Of a stretch of DNA of 64,000 nt, positions 22,680-37,850 are shown in pieces; the first letter of the stretch is position 1, and every line of letters starts with the position of its first letter. The translations under genes and the position numbers were made by a program. Origin of the DNA: Pseudalkalibacillus hwajinpoensis (GTDB taxonomy: Bacteria > Bacillota > Bacilli > Bacillales > Guptibacillaceae); NCBI RefSeq assembly GCF_015234585.1, contig NZ_JADFCM010000011.1, positions 1 to 64,000 on the forward strand, written 5' to 3'. Under the pieces are notes generated by a model, which did not search any database, was not told the DNA's origin, and worked only from the letters and a program-made list of their open reading frames with translations.

Positions 22680-22767
22680 ATGAACTCCTCTCCTTTAAAT
22701 GAATTGGAATAATATGTAGTTTACCCAAACGATTAATAGATAAAACGACTGTAAAGGATGGAAATGA

Positions 22768-23286
<519 letters not shown>

Positions 23287-23319
23287 TATAGTTTTTTTGT
23301 CAAAGAGACAACGTTAGAT

Positions 23320-23412
23320 GGAGGCGTACCCAAGTCTGGCTGAAGGGGGCTGACTCGAAATCAGTTAGGACGTTCACGCGTCGCGGGGGTTCAAATCCTC
23401 TCGCCTCCGCCA
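23320..23412 (+). tRNA. trnS-Ser2: tRNA-Ser (anticodon CGA)
   Basis: A 93-base class II tRNA: acceptor GGAGGCG/CGCCTCC, anticodon loop CTCGAAA (anticodon CGA, codon UCG), an extended variable arm, T-loop TTCAAAT, discriminator G (23409) and encoded CCA. Its 5' half closely resembles that of the tRNA-Ser at 12360, but it keeps the canonical G73. Confidence 0.94.
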
Positions 23413-23473
23413 GTTACATTTATCGGTGTAGTAGACCTGTTGCTAAATTGGTCGAAATACGATATACTTTATC

Positions 23474-23503
23474 TTGCACCATTCGAGTGCACAACAATGT
23501 TAT
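23474..23503 (+). promoter_or_regulatory. Candidate promoter of the SRP RNA
   Basis: TTGCAC (23474-23479), an 18-base spacer and TGTTAT (23498-23503) place the transcription start at about 23510, matching the 5' end predicted by pairing of the RNA termini. Confidence 0.6.
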
Positions 23504-23509
23504 CAAATT

Positions 23510-23780
23510 TGCCGTGCTAGGTGGGGAATTAGCGGTGCCCTGTACTCGCAATCCGCTACAGCGAGACTGAATCCCTTCCCGAGGTTTAGCTACTGCGGGG
23601 TCTGCCCTGAATAAGTGGTGTTGACATTCGGGTCCTGCGCAACAGAGTCCTATGAACCCTGTCAGGTCCGGAAGGAAGCAGCAGTAAGTAGGTACCCTCT
23701 GTGTGCCGCGGGAGTGCCCGGATCGAGCTAACTGATCAGGTAACGCCTGTGGTTGCTTTATCAAAGGAAGGTGCACGGTT
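23510..23780 (+). ncRNA. scr: Signal recognition particle RNA (scRNA)
   Basis: This is a Bacillus-type large SRP RNA of about 271 bases. The conserved domain IV hairpin is clear (CCTGTCAGGTCCGGAAGGAA then GCAGCAGTAAG, about 23656-23690), including the GGAA tetraloop and the Ffh-binding internal loop. The 5' GCCGTGC (23511-23517) pairs with the 3' GCACGGT (23773-23779), as expected for the closed Alu-like end. It assembles with Ffh for co-translational targeting and lies directly upstream of dnaX as in B. subtilis. Confidence 0.95.
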
Positions 23781-23798
23781 TACTTAATTTAAATGCTC

Positions 23799-23830
23799 AA
23801 ACTCACTCTTTTAATAGGGTGAGTTTTTTA
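23799..23830 (+). terminator. Terminator after SRP RNA
   Basis: AAACTCAC and GTGAGTTT enclose a 12-base loop and are followed by a T run. Confidence 0.8.
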
Positions 23831-23918
23831 GTATCGTTTTATCTGATTGTCTTTTGAATTAGAAGCGGTGAAACGGTATAATAGAAATGTATGAAGAGGT
23901 TAGGAGGAGAGTAGGCGA

Positions 23919-25616
23919 ATGAGTTATCAAGCGCTATACCGCGTTTGGCGACCGCAAACGTTTGAAGATGTGGTTGGTCAAGGGCATGTAACAAGAACAA
24001 TTCAAAACGCACTCATGCAGCAAAAAATCTCTCACGCCTATTTGTTTACAGGACCTCGAGGAACGGGAAAAACGAGTGCTGCGAAAATTATTGCGAAGGC
24101 CATTAACTGCGAGAAGGCACCTGTTGCTGAACCATGTAATGAATGTTCAGCATGTCTCGGGATTACGGATGGTTCGATTTCAGATGTTATCGAAATTGAT
24201 GCTGCCTCTAACACAGGTGTTGATGACATCCGTGATATTCGCGATAAAGTAAAGTATGCGCCGAGTTCTGTTTCTTATAAGGTGTATATCATAGATGAGG
24301 TTCACATGCTTTCAACTGGAGCGTTCAATGCCCTTCTGAAAACGTTAGAAGAGCCACCAAAGCATGTAGTATTTATTCTTGCGACCACTGAGCCGCATAA
24401 AATCCCATTAACCATCATTTCCAGGTGTCAGCGTTTTGATATGAGAAGAATTACGGCGCAGGACATCGTTGGACGGTTACAAACAATTATTAAAGCGCAG
24501 GATATAGAGGTTGAAGAAGATGCGCTTTATCAAGTTGCTCGAGCAGCAGATGGTGGGATGCGAGATGCGTTAAGTATTCTTGATCAGGCAATCTCATATA
24601 GTGAGGCTGAAGTTGTATTAGATGATGTGCTTGCAGTAACAGGAAGCGTTTCCCAAAAAATGATCTCGAAAATTGCGATGGCTTTCTACAATAAAGATGT
24701 GGCAGAAGCTTTGAACGCAGTAGAAGAATTAATGGATCACGGGAAGGATGCTGCTCGTTTTCTAGAAGACTTAATTTATTACTACCGAGATTTACTGCTA
24801 TATCAAACCGCGCCTCAGCTTGAAGAAGTAGTTGAACGGGTAAAAATCGACGAAACGTTTCAGCACTTGGGAGATCGTTCTCGGAAAGAATGGATTTATA
24901 CTGTTATTGAGACATTGAATCGATCGCAGCAAGAAATGAAGTGGACGAACCATCCACGAATCTTTCTGGAATTAGCGCTTGTTCAAATCTGCCAGGAAGA
25001 GACGAGTAGTCAGCCTATACAAGGTGGAGAAGACCAAAATGAACTACTTGATCGTATTCAAAAGCTAGAAAATGAGTTGAAAACGCTCAAGGAACAAGGC
25101 GTTACGGTTAAGCAACAAGAAGAAGGTTCTGAACCAAAACAGAAGAAACAATTTAAACCTTCCAGACAGAAATCCGGCGTATCTCATGGTAGAATAAAAG
25201 AGATGCTGAAGAAAGCTACTAAGCAAGATTTAATGAAAGTAAAAAGCGTGTGGGGAGAAGTGATGGAGAACGTTCGTCAGGAAAAAGTCTCAGCACATGC
25301 ATGGTTGAAAGATAGTGAGCCGGTGGCCGCTACAGACAACACCTTTCTTTTATCTTTTCAGTATGACATGCATTGCCAGATGGCAATGAAGGACAACATT
25401 CGTGGAACGCTTGAACAAGTATTAGCACGAACGCTTGGTAAACAGTTAGAAATGGTTGCAATTGTGGAACAAGAATGGAAGGAAATTCGCACAGAATTCT
25501 TGAAAACAAGAGATGAACCAGAACCTGATCAAAAAGGGGCTGAACCGGCGGAAGATCCATTGATCGCTGAAGCAAGACGTCTTGTCGGCGATGATTTATT
25601 AGATATTCAAACATAA
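23919..25616 (+). CDS. dnaX: DNA polymerase III subunits gamma/tau
   Basis: DnaX is the clamp-loader ATPase of the replisome, assembling the beta clamp on DNA with delta and delta'. The 565-residue protein has Walker A GPRGTGKT at 45-52, a four-Cys zinc module (Cys64, 73, 76, 79), Walker B-type DEVHML and the sensor ISRCQRFDMR. A charged linker and the tau-specific C-terminal domain follow. AGGAGGAG lies about 10 bases before the ATG. I see no strong programmed frameshift site. It heads an operon with yaaK, recR and yaaL. Confidence 0.97.
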   Translation: MSYQALYRVWRPQTFEDVVGQGHVTRTIQNALMQQKISHAYLFTGPRGTGKTSAAKIIAKAINCEKAPVAEPCNECSACLGITDGSISDVIEIDAASNTGVDDIRDIRDKVKYAPSSVSYKVYIIDEVHMLSTGAFNALLKTLEEPPKHVVFILATTEPHKIPLTIISRCQRFDMRRITAQDIVGRLQTIIKAQDIEVEEDALYQVARAADGGMRDALSILDQAISYSEAEVVLDDVLAVTGSVSQKMISKIAMAFYNKDVAEALNAVEELMDHGKDAARFLEDLIYYYRDLLLYQTAPQLEEVVERVKIDETFQHLGDRSRKEWIYTVIETLNRSQQEMKWTNHPRIFLELALVQICQEETSSQPIQGGEDQNELLDRIQKLENELKTLKEQGVTVKQQEEGSEPKQKKQFKPSRQKSGVSHGRIKEMLKKATKQDLMKVKSVWGEVMENVRQEKVSAHAWLKDSEPVAATDNTFLLSFQYDMHCQMAMKDNIRGTLEQVLARTLGKQLEMVAIVEQEWKEIRTEFLKTRDEPEPDQKGAEPAEDPLIAEARRLVGDDLLDIQT

Positions 25617-25646
25617 AAATGAACAATAACTAAGGAGGAATTTTTT

Positions 25647-25979
25647 ATGAAACGTGGCATGGGTGGCGGAGGAAACATGAATAACATGATGAAACAAATG
25701 CAAAAAATGCAAAAGGATATGGCGAAAGCTCAAGAAGAACTAAAGGATAAAATCGTTGAAGGTACAGCTGGCGGCGGTATGGTTCTAGTTAAAGCGAATG
25801 GTCATAAAGAAATCCTTGAAGTAATTGTAAAAGAAGAGGTCGTAGATCCAGATGATATCGACATGCTACAAGACCTTGTGCTTGCTGCAACGAATGATGC
25901 ACTACGTAATGTAGATGAATTGGTAAACAAAGACATGGGCAAATTTACACAGGGTCTTAATATGCCAGGAATGTTTTAG
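25647..25979 (+). CDS. yaaK: YbaB/EbfC family nucleoid-associated protein
   Basis: A small DNA-binding protein of 110 residues. The Met/Gly-rich start ([20 protein letters not shown]) leads into a helix, followed by the beta-hairpin region [18 protein letters not shown] and the C-terminal helix ending in GLNMPGMF, all typical of YbaB/EbfC. Family members bind DNA as dimers and are almost always encoded between dnaX and recR. AGGAGGAA lies 8 bases upstream of the ATG. Confidence 0.94.
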   Translation: MKRGMGGGGNMNNMMKQMQKMQKDMAKAQEELKDKIVEGTAGGGMVLVKANGHKEILEVIVKEEVVDPDDIDMLQDLVLAATNDALRNVDELVNKDMGKFTQGLNMPGMF

Positions 25980-25990
25980 GGGGTACGCAG

Positions 25991-26587
25991 GTGCATTATC
26001 CTGAACCAATATCAAAACTGATCGACAGTTTTATGAAATTGCCGGGAATCGGACCAAAAACGGCGGTCCGCCTGGCTTTTTTCGTTCTTGAAATGAATGA
26101 TGATGATGTCCTTGATTTCGGAAAAGCGTTAGTTAATGCAAAGCGTCAGTTAACTTATTGTTCTGTGTGTAATCACATTACAGACACCGATCCTTGTCGT
26201 ATTTGTTCAGATAGCCATCGCGATGAGACGATTATCTGTGTCGTTCAAGATGCTAAAGATGTTATTGCTATCGAAAAAATGAAAGACTACACAGGTTTAT
26301 ACCATGTTCTTCATGGTGCTATTTCTCCTGTTGAAGGTATTGGGCCTGAAGATATCAAGGTACCAGAGTTATTGAAACGTCTGCAGGATGATAAGGTAAC
26401 AGAAATTATACTAGCGACGGACCCGACGATTGAAGGAGAAGCAACAGCGATGTATATTGCTCGCCTGGTTAAGCCTACAGGTATTCGTATTACTCGTATT
26501 GCTCATGGTCTCCCTGTTGGGGGCGATCTTGAGTATGCTGATGAAGTCACCCTTTCGAAAGCAATGGAAGGACGTCGTGAATTGTAG
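25991..26587 (+). CDS. recR: Recombination mediator RecR
   Basis: RecR works with RecO/RecF to load RecA on gapped DNA. The 198-residue protein contains an N-terminal helix-hairpin-helix ([15 protein letters not shown]), a four-Cys zinc finger (CSVCNH and CRICSD), a Toprim domain ([14 protein letters not shown] and [20 protein letters not shown]) and the C-terminal Walker B-like tail. It starts with GTG; GGGGGTACGCAG precedes it, only 11 bases after yaaK. Confidence 0.96.
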   Translation: MHYPEPISKLIDSFMKLPGIGPKTAVRLAFFVLEMNDDDVLDFGKALVNAKRQLTYCSVCNHITDTDPCRICSDSHRDETIICVVQDAKDVIAIEKMKDYTGLYHVLHGAISPVEGIGPEDIKVPELLKRLQDDKVTEIILATDPTIEGEATAMYIARLVKPTGIRITRIAHGLPVGGDLEYADEVTLSKAMEGRREL

Positions 26588-26604
26588 CATCAGGAGGGAA
26601 GCAA

Positions 26605-26820
26605 ATGTTCTTCAAACGTAAAGGCTATTTGCGGAAAGACGCTGATGAGCGTTTGATTCAGACGCTATACGAATTAAAAGATGTATGGAACAATCAAAAA
26701 GAAATCGTAGAGCGCAGTGTTGAGCCTTCTGGAGCCGTTCTTGCGAAGCTTAAAGTGGATGAAGCAAAATACTTCTTTCTATTAAAAGAAGCAAAACGAA
26801 GAAAGATAAGAATGGGATAA
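26605..26820 (+). CDS. yaaL: Small DUF2508-type protein YaaL
   Basis: A 71-residue, mostly helical and basic protein (FFKRKGYLRKDADERLIQTL, ending KEAKRRKIRMG) with no membrane span. Length, sequence and position between recR and bofA match YaaL of B. subtilis, whose role is unknown to me. CAGGAGGGAAG lies 6-7 bases before the ATG. Its stop codon sits inside the terminator hairpin that ends the dnaX operon. Confidence 0.88.
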   Translation: MFFKRKGYLRKDADERLIQTLYELKDVWNNQKEIVERSVEPSGAVLAKLKVDEAKYFFLLKEAKRRKIRMG

Positions 26821-26838
26821 ACCTCCCGTTCTTTTTTA
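26808..26838 (+). terminator. Terminator of the dnaX-yaaK-recR-yaaL operon
   Basis: AAGAATGGGA and TCCCGTTCTT pair (one wobble), followed by TTTTTT; the loop includes the yaaL stop. Confidence 0.82.
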
Positions 26839-26890
26839 TTTGGACAGACATATGCTTTAGTAATTCTGAAAAAAAGAGTGGAGGCCTATT

Positions 26891-27157
26891 ATGGATCCTA
26901 AACTTATTATTGGCTTATTTGTCTTCAGTATTGTTTTGCTTCTTTTTGTGGGGGCACCACTGAAGCCGATGCGTTGGATTGGGCAGGGGTTAATCAAGTT
27001 AGCAATCGGTGCATTACTTCTATTCTTTCTCAATACATTCGGCACTCCATTTGACCTCCATGTTCCTATTAATCCCGGGACAGCAGTGATCACCGGTTTT
27101 CTAGGCGTTCCTGGCCTTATAGCTCTGGCTGCAATTGAACTGATTTTGATAGGTTGA
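26891..27157 (+). CDS. bofA: Pro-sigma-K processing inhibitor BofA
   Basis: BofA is a mother-cell membrane protein that holds the protease SpoIVFB inactive until the forespore signals, delaying sigma-K activation. The 88-residue protein is almost entirely hydrophobic: one helix at about 4-22 (LIIGLFVFSIVLLLFVGAPL), a second at about 32-46 (KLAIGALLLFFLNTF), and a C-terminal hydrophobic stretch with GVPGLIALAAIELIL. GAGTGGAGG precedes the ATG. The gene is closed by a terminator, after which the second rRNA operon begins. Confidence 0.94.
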   Translation: MDPKLIIGLFVFSIVLLLFVGAPLKPMRWIGQGLIKLAIGALLLFFLNTFGTPFDLHVPINPGTAVITGFLGVPGLIALAAIELILIG

Positions 27158-27160
27158 ATG

Positions 27161-27195
27161 AAAAGGACTCATGTAACTAAAAGAGTCCTTTTTTG
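27161..27195 (+). terminator. Terminator after bofA
   Basis: AAAAGGACTC pairs with GAGTCCTTTT, followed by further T; it separates bofA from the rRNA promoters. Confidence 0.85.
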
Positions 27196-27224
27196 TTTTT
27201 CTGAAATAACTTTTGAAAAAGGGG

Positions 27225-27253
27225 TTGCGTAACAGAGTTAACCCTGATATAGT
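27225..27253 (+). promoter_or_regulatory. rRNA operon promoter P1
   Basis: TTGCGT (27225-27230), a 17-base spacer and TATAGT (27248-27253). It lies about 85 bases upstream of P2, the usual tandem arrangement for Bacillus rRNA operons. Confidence 0.65.
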
Positions 27254-27308
27254 TATATAAGTCGCCGCAACAACGCGGTTGACGCCGAAAAGAATTCCAA
27301 AAAAGTTA

Positions 27309-27338
27309 TTGACGCTGACGGAGTTAATATGGTATATT
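27309..27338 (+). promoter_or_regulatory. rRNA operon promoter P2
   Basis: TTGACG (27309-27314), 18 bases and TATATT (27333-27338). A second TTGACG at 27279-27284 has no matching -10. Confidence 0.75.
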
Positions 27339-27375
27339 AATAAAGTCGCTGAAAACGACATTGAAAGAAACAAAT

Positions 27376-27405
27376 TGATCTTTGAAAACTGAACGAAACG
27401 CCATG
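27376..27405 (+). promoter_or_regulatory. rRNA leader boxA and pre-16S processing arm
   Basis: TGATCTTTGAAAA at 27376-27388 is a boxA antitermination element of the Nus-factor type. The overlapping segment 27380-27405 is almost perfectly complementary to the region after 16S (29051-29077), forming the long stem cut to release pre-16S RNA. Confidence 0.75.
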
Positions 27406-27460
27406 TAAGTAGTTGTTTCTACGGAAACAAAACATTGTTTTAAAGCTAGATTAAGCTTTC

Positions 27461-32173
<4,713 letters not shown>

Positions 32174-32292
32174 GATTAAATTGGAAAACGTTGCGAGTGC
32201 TATCTAGTTTTCAGGGAACACCTGAAATAAGGAAGTTCGATTAAGTGCCACCACGTCCTGTGGTGAACACCGAACGGCTAACATCCTGTTAG

Positions 32293-32408
<116 letters not shown>

Positions 32409-32421
32409 CAACATAAGAGAA

Positions 32422-32451
32422 GCGAGAGACCTGAGGGTTTCTCGCTTTTTT
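32422..32451 (+). terminator. Terminator of the second rRNA operon
   Basis: GCGAGAGACC / GGTTTCTCGC with a TGAG loop and six T. The sequence and its TGTATGGTTTTTT tail are shared with 4590-4619. Confidence 0.87.
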
Positions 32452-32492
32452 GTATGGTTTTTTACGTTTGCGGAATTATCATGGGAGGGAAA

Positions 32493-32542
32493 GCGCGGAA
32501 AAAATCCGATTTTCGCGGAAACATCTGAAATATAGCGGAATT
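32493..32542 (-). repeat. Dispersed intergenic repeat, copy 2
   Basis: The reverse complement (AATTCCGCTATATTTCAG, then TTTCCGCGAAAATCGG) aligns with 15289-15339. The + strand here also shows GCGGAA four times between 32469 and 32540. The remainder of the gap 32452-32689 is AT-rich and holds no gene I can support. Confidence 0.6.
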
Positions 32543-32689
32543 AAATTCGTATCTTCTTATATCTTCTTATCCTACAAGGATAATATACCTATGAAATTTT
32601 CTTTCTTTTTTAAAATCACTGACACGGGATAAGTTACAGCCACATATCCATAGAAAGAAGAAAAAAATAGGCTGAAATGAAGTGAATCG

Positions 32690-32718
32690 GTATAGATCCA
32701 CTATAATTGGGCAAAGCT
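32690..32718 (+). promoter_or_regulatory. Candidate sigma-F promoter of csfB
   Basis: GTATA (32690-32694), 14 bases, then GGGCAAAGCT (32709-32718) resembles the sigma-F pattern (GYATA and GGNNANANT). csfB is a sigma-F target in B. subtilis. Confidence 0.45.
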
Positions 32719-32738
32719 TTTACCATGGAGGTGGGAAG

Positions 32739-32936
32739 ATGGAGAAGACAATCAGGCATAGCTTAAGTGAGTGCTGTCTTGTTTGCGAAGAACACAGTTT
32801 AAAAGGTATTCATATTTGCGACCGATTTATTTGTTATGAGTGTGAGCGAAAGGTAATTCAAACAGATACCAGTCATGAAAACTATCAATTTTATCTTGAA
32901 AAACTACGAAAACTACGACTTAGTCGATTAGCATAA
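32739..32936 (+). CDS. csfB: Anti-sigma factor CsfB (Gin)
   Basis: Gin binds and inhibits sigma-G in the early forespore, and also affects sigma-E late in the mother cell, in B. subtilis. The 65-residue protein has the two CxxC knuckles that form its zinc site (Cys13/16 and Cys32/35) and the family stretch FICYECERKVIQTDTS. The start at 32739 follows ATGGAGGTGGGAAG; an in-frame upstream start at 32682 lies in the likely promoter and is rejected. Position between an rRNA operon and yaaO matches B. subtilis, except that xpaC and yaaN are missing in between. Confidence 0.93.
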   Translation: MEKTIRHSLSECCLVCEEHSLKGIHICDRFICYECERKVIQTDTSHENYQFYLEKLRKLRLSRLA

Positions 32937-32970
32937 GCAGATAGCTGTTTTATAGGCTATCTGCTTTTTT
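32935..32970 (+). terminator. Terminator after csfB
   Basis: AAGCAGATAG and CTATCTGCTT pair around a 12-base loop, followed by a T run. Confidence 0.85.
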
Positions 32971-33104
32971 ACGTACGAATGTGAAGTAGCAGTAGGTAGG
33001 AAGAGACGATACAGATTTGCTTGCGCCTTTACTTCTCCGAAAGTCTAGATAATGATAGAATACTAGTATAAGCAATGAATCTTCGATAGATAGAAGTTGG
33101 TTTT

Positions 33105-34544
33105 ATGAATAAAGCAGATCAAGCACCTTTATATGAAGCATTAACTATGTGGAAGGATCAGAATCCCCTCTCATTTCATGTACCAGGTCATAAAAACGGT
33201 ACGGTTTTTTCAACTTATAGAAGTGCAGATAACTCATTTAAAGAAATATTGAATATAGATGCCACAGAACTTTCTGGACTAGATGATCTTCATCATGCAG
33301 ACGGTCCAATTAAGATGGCAGAGCAGCTTACTGCTGATCTTTATGGAAGTATTGAAAGCCGCTTTTTGGTAGGGGGATCTTCAGCTGGTAACCTTGCGAT
33401 GATCATGGCATTATGTTCTGAAGGGGACATTGTTCTTGTTCAGAAGAACTGTCACAAATCAGTACTAAATGGACTTCGCTTATCGAAAGCACATCCTATT
33501 TTTCTTAGTCCATCCATTGATGAGGAAAGTCAGGTTTCAACAGGTGTGTCAGTCGATCTCATCCATCGAGCGATCACAAAATATAAGAATATTAAAGCAA
33601 TCGTACTGACAAACCCAAATTATTACGGAATGACGAAAGATCTAAAACCGATCATTTCTTATGCTCATCAGAAAGGAATTCCGGTTCTTGTTGATGAAGC
33701 ACATGGTGCACATTTTGTAAAAGAAAGGTTTTTTCCTGAAAGTGCTTTGAAACAAGGAGCAGATGTTGTTGTTCAATCAGCACATAAAACACTCCCTGCC
33801 ATGACGATGGGCTCATACTTACATATAGGTGATCCGAAATATAGGAATGCAATAAACGATTATTTACAAGTCTTTCAATCAAGCAGCCCTTCATACCCGA
33901 TCATGGCTTCGCTCGATTTAGCAAGACACTATATTTCTTCACTTCCTGATAAACAACTTGGTCAAATTTTAGAAGAGATTCTTCAGTTTAAGCACCGGCT
34001 GAATAAGATTCCTGGTATAAACGTTATTGGAGATGTAAGTCATGCTTATAAGCAGATTGATCCAATAAAAATAACGGTCCAGTTATCTGGCACCTCAGGA
34101 TATGATTTGGCAAAAAAGCTTGAGAATGAAGGTATATTTGTTGAGCTTAGTGACCCATTAAACATTTTGCTCATTTGTCCCATAGCATTTAATGGTGAGG
34201 CTTATGAGCGAACGTTACAGGCATTTGAAAGGATTGCAGTTCATAGGGATGAAGTCACATTTAGAATATCTATGAATCAGTTGAATCATGAAGAGATAAC
34301 ATTTCCTGCTTATTCTTTTGCGAAGTTGGAAACGATGAATACCAATACAGTTAGTATTAGAAACGCTGTTGGTTTAATTGCAGCGAAAGCCATTATCCCC
34401 TATCCCCCAGGAATACCTATCGTTCTGCCAGGGGAGCGCATAACTTTAGGTAAGATCCAACTAGTAGAAACAGTGTTGAATGGCGGAGGACACATACAGG
34501 GGATGAATGGTGATATGATTGAGATTGCAATAGAAGAGGAGTAG
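33105..34544 (+). CDS. yaaO: Orn/Lys/Arg decarboxylase family protein YaaO
   Basis: A PLP-dependent fold-type I decarboxylase of 479 residues. The PLP lysine is Lys228 in QSAHKTLPAMTMGS. The N-terminal LSFHVPGHKNG and LDDLHHADGPI and the C-terminal YPPGIPIVLPGE are family marks. It lacks the N-terminal wing domain of the large inducible decarboxylases, as is usual for the short YaaO/SpeA group. The substrate (lysine, ornithine or arginine) cannot be settled from sequence. It lies five bases before tmk, implying co-transcription. Confidence 0.9.
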   Translation: MNKADQAPLYEALTMWKDQNPLSFHVPGHKNGTVFSTYRSADNSFKEILNIDATELSGLDDLHHADGPIKMAEQLTADLYGSIESRFLVGGSSAGNLAMIMALCSEGDIVLVQKNCHKSVLNGLRLSKAHPIFLSPSIDEESQVSTGVSVDLIHRAITKYKNIKAIVLTNPNYYGMTKDLKPIISYAHQKGIPVLVDEAHGAHFVKERFFPESALKQGADVVVQSAHKTLPAMTMGSYLHIGDPKYRNAINDYLQVFQSSSPSYPIMASLDLARHYISSLPDKQLGQILEEILQFKHRLNKIPGINVIGDVSHAYKQIDPIKITVQLSGTSGYDLAKKLENEGIFVELSDPLNILLICPIAFNGEAYERTLQAFERIAVHRDEVTFRISMNQLNHEEITFPAYSFAKLETMNTNTVSIRNAVGLIAAKAIIPYPPGIPIVLPGERITLGKIQLVETVLNGGGHIQGMNGDMIEIAIEEE

Positions 34545-34548
34545 GGCA

Positions 34549-35555
<1,007 letters not shown>

Positions 35556-35581
35556 TATGCACGGTAGGATGAGTGATAGCA

Positions 35582-36568
35582 ATGACAGATTGGAATGAAT
35601 TAAAAGACCGGCAACCCACGGTTGTTAGAATGGTCATAAATAGTTTCAAGAAAGAACGTCTTTCTCATGCGTATTTATTTGACGGTGGGGCAGGAACAGG
35701 CAAAAAAGATATTGCGGTTCATATGGCGAAAACGTATTTTTGTCAGGAAAGAACAGGAATCGATCCGTGTCAAAACTGCAGAGACTGTAAAAGGATTGAT
35801 TCTGGAAATCATCCCGATCTTCATCTCCTAGAACCTGATGGACAATCGATTAAAATCGATCAAATTCGTAAGCTTCAGAAGGAATTCTCTTATCTTGGGG
35901 TAGAATCTCGAAAGAAAGTTTATATATTGAATCATTCAGATCGAATGACAACTCAAGCTGCTAATAGTTTACTTAAATTTCTTGAAGAGCCAGGACAAAT
36001 GACGATGGCTATTCTCTTAACAGAGCAAAAGCAGCATATTCTATCCACGATTTATTCGAGGTGCCAGGTTATTACATTTCAACCCCTTTCAACAAATGGG
36101 GTTGAACAAGCCTTAGTGAATGACGGAGTAACACCACACCTTGCTAAATTAGCTGCTCAATTAACGAATGATCAGCGTGCAGCAAAGGAGTTGGCGCTTG
36201 ATGAGTGGTTTGCACAGGCTAGAGCGATAGTGATACAATTGACTGAAGAGTTGAAGGAAAGACCTCATCAGGTTTTCCTAACGATCCATGACAAATGGCT
36301 AGCTCATTTTAAGGATAAAACGCAGCAGGATATGGGACTTAATCTTATGCTTTTTTGGTATAAGGATATAATGAAAATACAACTGCAGGATAATCGGATT
36401 GTCTATGCAGATCAGAAGGATAAGCTCGAACGTTATGCCCTTCAATTCGGGAGAAAGAAGATAAGTCAGCATATGATGGCGATACTTGATGCCAAAAGAC
36501 GTCTGAGTGCAAACACAAACCCGCAGTTTGTGATGGAACAGCTAGTACTCAGGTTACGGGAGGGATAA
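35582..36568 (+). CDS. holB: DNA polymerase III subunit delta'
   Basis: HolB is the stator subunit of the clamp loader, partner of DnaX, which is also in this window. The 328 residues include SHAYLFDGGAGTGKKD, which resembles a Walker A, a Cys-rich zinc stretch (CQERTGIDPCQNCRDCKR) and the SRC motif in YSRCQVITF. The ATG at 35582 is preferred, although a GTG at 35573 is also in frame; the ribosome binding site is weak for both. Confidence 0.94.
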   Translation: MTDWNELKDRQPTVVRMVINSFKKERLSHAYLFDGGAGTGKKDIAVHMAKTYFCQERTGIDPCQNCRDCKRIDSGNHPDLHLLEPDGQSIKIDQIRKLQKEFSYLGVESRKKVYILNHSDRMTTQAANSLLKFLEEPGQMTMAILLTEQKQHILSTIYSRCQVITFQPLSTNGVEQALVNDGVTPHLAKLAAQLTNDQRAAKELALDEWFAQARAIVIQLTEELKERPHQVFLTIHDKWLAHFKDKTQQDMGLNLMLFWYKDIMKIQLQDNRIVYADQKDKLERYALQFGRKKISQHMMAILDAKRRLSANTNPQFVMEQLVLRLREG

Positions 36569-36572
36569 GTTT

Positions 36573-37400
36573 GTGTATGAAGTAGTTGGCGTTCGCTTTA
36601 AGAAAGCGGGGAAGATCTATTACTTTGATCCGAGTAGCCTCCAGGTGTCCAACAAAGAATTTGTTATCGTGGAGACTGCAAGAGGGGTTGAATTTGGCAA
36701 AGTCGTATTAGCAAACAAGCAAGTTGATGAAGAGGATGTTGTACTTCCTCTTAAGAAAGTAATTCGCATAGCTGATGAAAAAGATCGCCTTGCGGTAGAA
36801 GATAATAAACACGCAGCTGAAGAAGCTTTTGAAGTGTGTGTTTCTAAAATTGAAGAGTACAAGCTTGATATGAAGCTTGTTGATGTTGAATATACATTTG
36901 ATCGGAATAAGATCATCTTTTACTTTACAGCAGATGGAAGAGTAGATTTCCGCGAACTTGTGAAAGGGCTCGCATCCATCTTTAGAACAAGAATTGAACT
37001 TCGTCAGATTGGTGTAAGAGATGAAGCGAAGATGCTTGGTGGAATTGGACCATGTGGCCGAATGCTTTGTTGCTCAACATGGCTTGGCGATTTTGAACCT
37101 GTTTCGATTAAGATGGCTAAAGATCAAAATCTATCTTTAAATCCTGCTAAAATTTCTGGACTTTGCGGCAGGTTAATGTGCTGCTTGAAATATGAGAACG
37201 ATGCATACGAATCCGGCAAAAAAGAGCTTCCAGACGTTGGGAAGACGATTCAAACCGGACAAGGTAAAGGAAAAGTTGTTGGGTTGAATATACTGGAACG
37301 TCTTGTTCAGGTCGAATTATTTGAACTCAACCGCGTGACAGAATATACGCTTGATGAATTGATACAAGACGGCGCAGTATCTACGCAAGCCACAGATTGA
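36573..37400 (+). CDS. ricT: RicT (YaaT), Ric complex iron-sulfur protein
   Basis: RicT is a PSP1-domain protein that, with RicA and RicF, binds Fe-S clusters and promotes RNase Y-dependent mRNA processing; it also affects sporulation and biofilm formation in B. subtilis. The 275 residues include two Cys clusters at Cys161/166/167 and Cys198/203/204 (GPCGRMLCC and GLCGRLMCC). The gene starts with GTG after CGGGAGGG, only four bases after holB. Confidence 0.95.
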   Translation: MYEVVGVRFKKAGKIYYFDPSSLQVSNKEFVIVETARGVEFGKVVLANKQVDEEDVVLPLKKVIRIADEKDRLAVEDNKHAAEEAFEVCVSKIEEYKLDMKLVDVEYTFDRNKIIFYFTADGRVDFRELVKGLASIFRTRIELRQIGVRDEAKMLGGIGPCGRMLCCSTWLGDFEPVSIKMAKDQNLSLNPAKISGLCGRLMCCLKYENDAYESGKKELPDVGKTIQTGQGKGKVVGLNILERLVQVELFELNRVTEYTLDELIQDGAVSTQATD

Positions 37401-37416
37401 TTGAGGTGGAACGGAA

Positions 37417-37761
37417 GTGGAGAAAAAAGAAGTTTTTTCACGTGTAAGCTCAATGGAAGAACAGATTGGTGACTTATACAAACAATTAGGCGAACTAAAA
37501 GAACATCTTGCAGGACTGCTGGAAGAAAATCACCATCTCGAAATTGAGAATCACCACTTGCGAGAGCGGTTAGAACAAACTTCCGAGCCGAAGAGTCATT
37601 CATCTGGCAAAAAGAAGCGCGGTAAACCAGAAGTTGGAGAAGGATATGATAATCTTGCGAGATTATATCAAGAAGGTTTTCATATTTGTAATCTCCATTA
37701 CGGTAGCATCCGGACAGAGGGAGATTGTCTTTTTTGCTTGTCGTTCTTAAATAAAAAGTAG
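37417..37761 (+). CDS. yabA: Replication initiation control protein YabA
   Basis: YabA binds DnaA and the DnaN clamp and prevents over-initiation of replication. The 114-residue protein has an N-terminal leucine-rich coiled coil (about residues 9-55), a basic linker and a C-terminal zinc domain with Cys91, His94, Cys104 and Cys107. It starts with GTG; GAGGTGG lies about 8 bases upstream. It is the last gene before a terminator. Confidence 0.95.
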   Translation: MEKKEVFSRVSSMEEQIGDLYKQLGELKEHLAGLLEENHHLEIENHHLRERLEQTSEPKSHSSGKKKRGKPEVGEGYDNLARLYQEGFHICNLHYGSIRTEGDCLFCLSFLNKK

Positions 37762-37767
37762 TGATTT

Positions 37768-37797
37768 GGTCTTTCCACATCTGGAAAGACCTTTTTT
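37768..37797 (+). terminator. Terminator after yabA
   Basis: GGTCTTTCCA and TGGAAAGACC pair perfectly around CATC, followed by six T. Confidence 0.9.
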
Positions 37798-37850
37798 ACA
37801 ATTATATAACTTGTTCACTAAAGAATTAAAATAGATAGGAGAAAAGCATC

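Noticed and set aside
23420..23776. Reverse open frame next to tRNA-Ser(CGA)
   Set aside because: It is the antisense of the SRP RNA gene.
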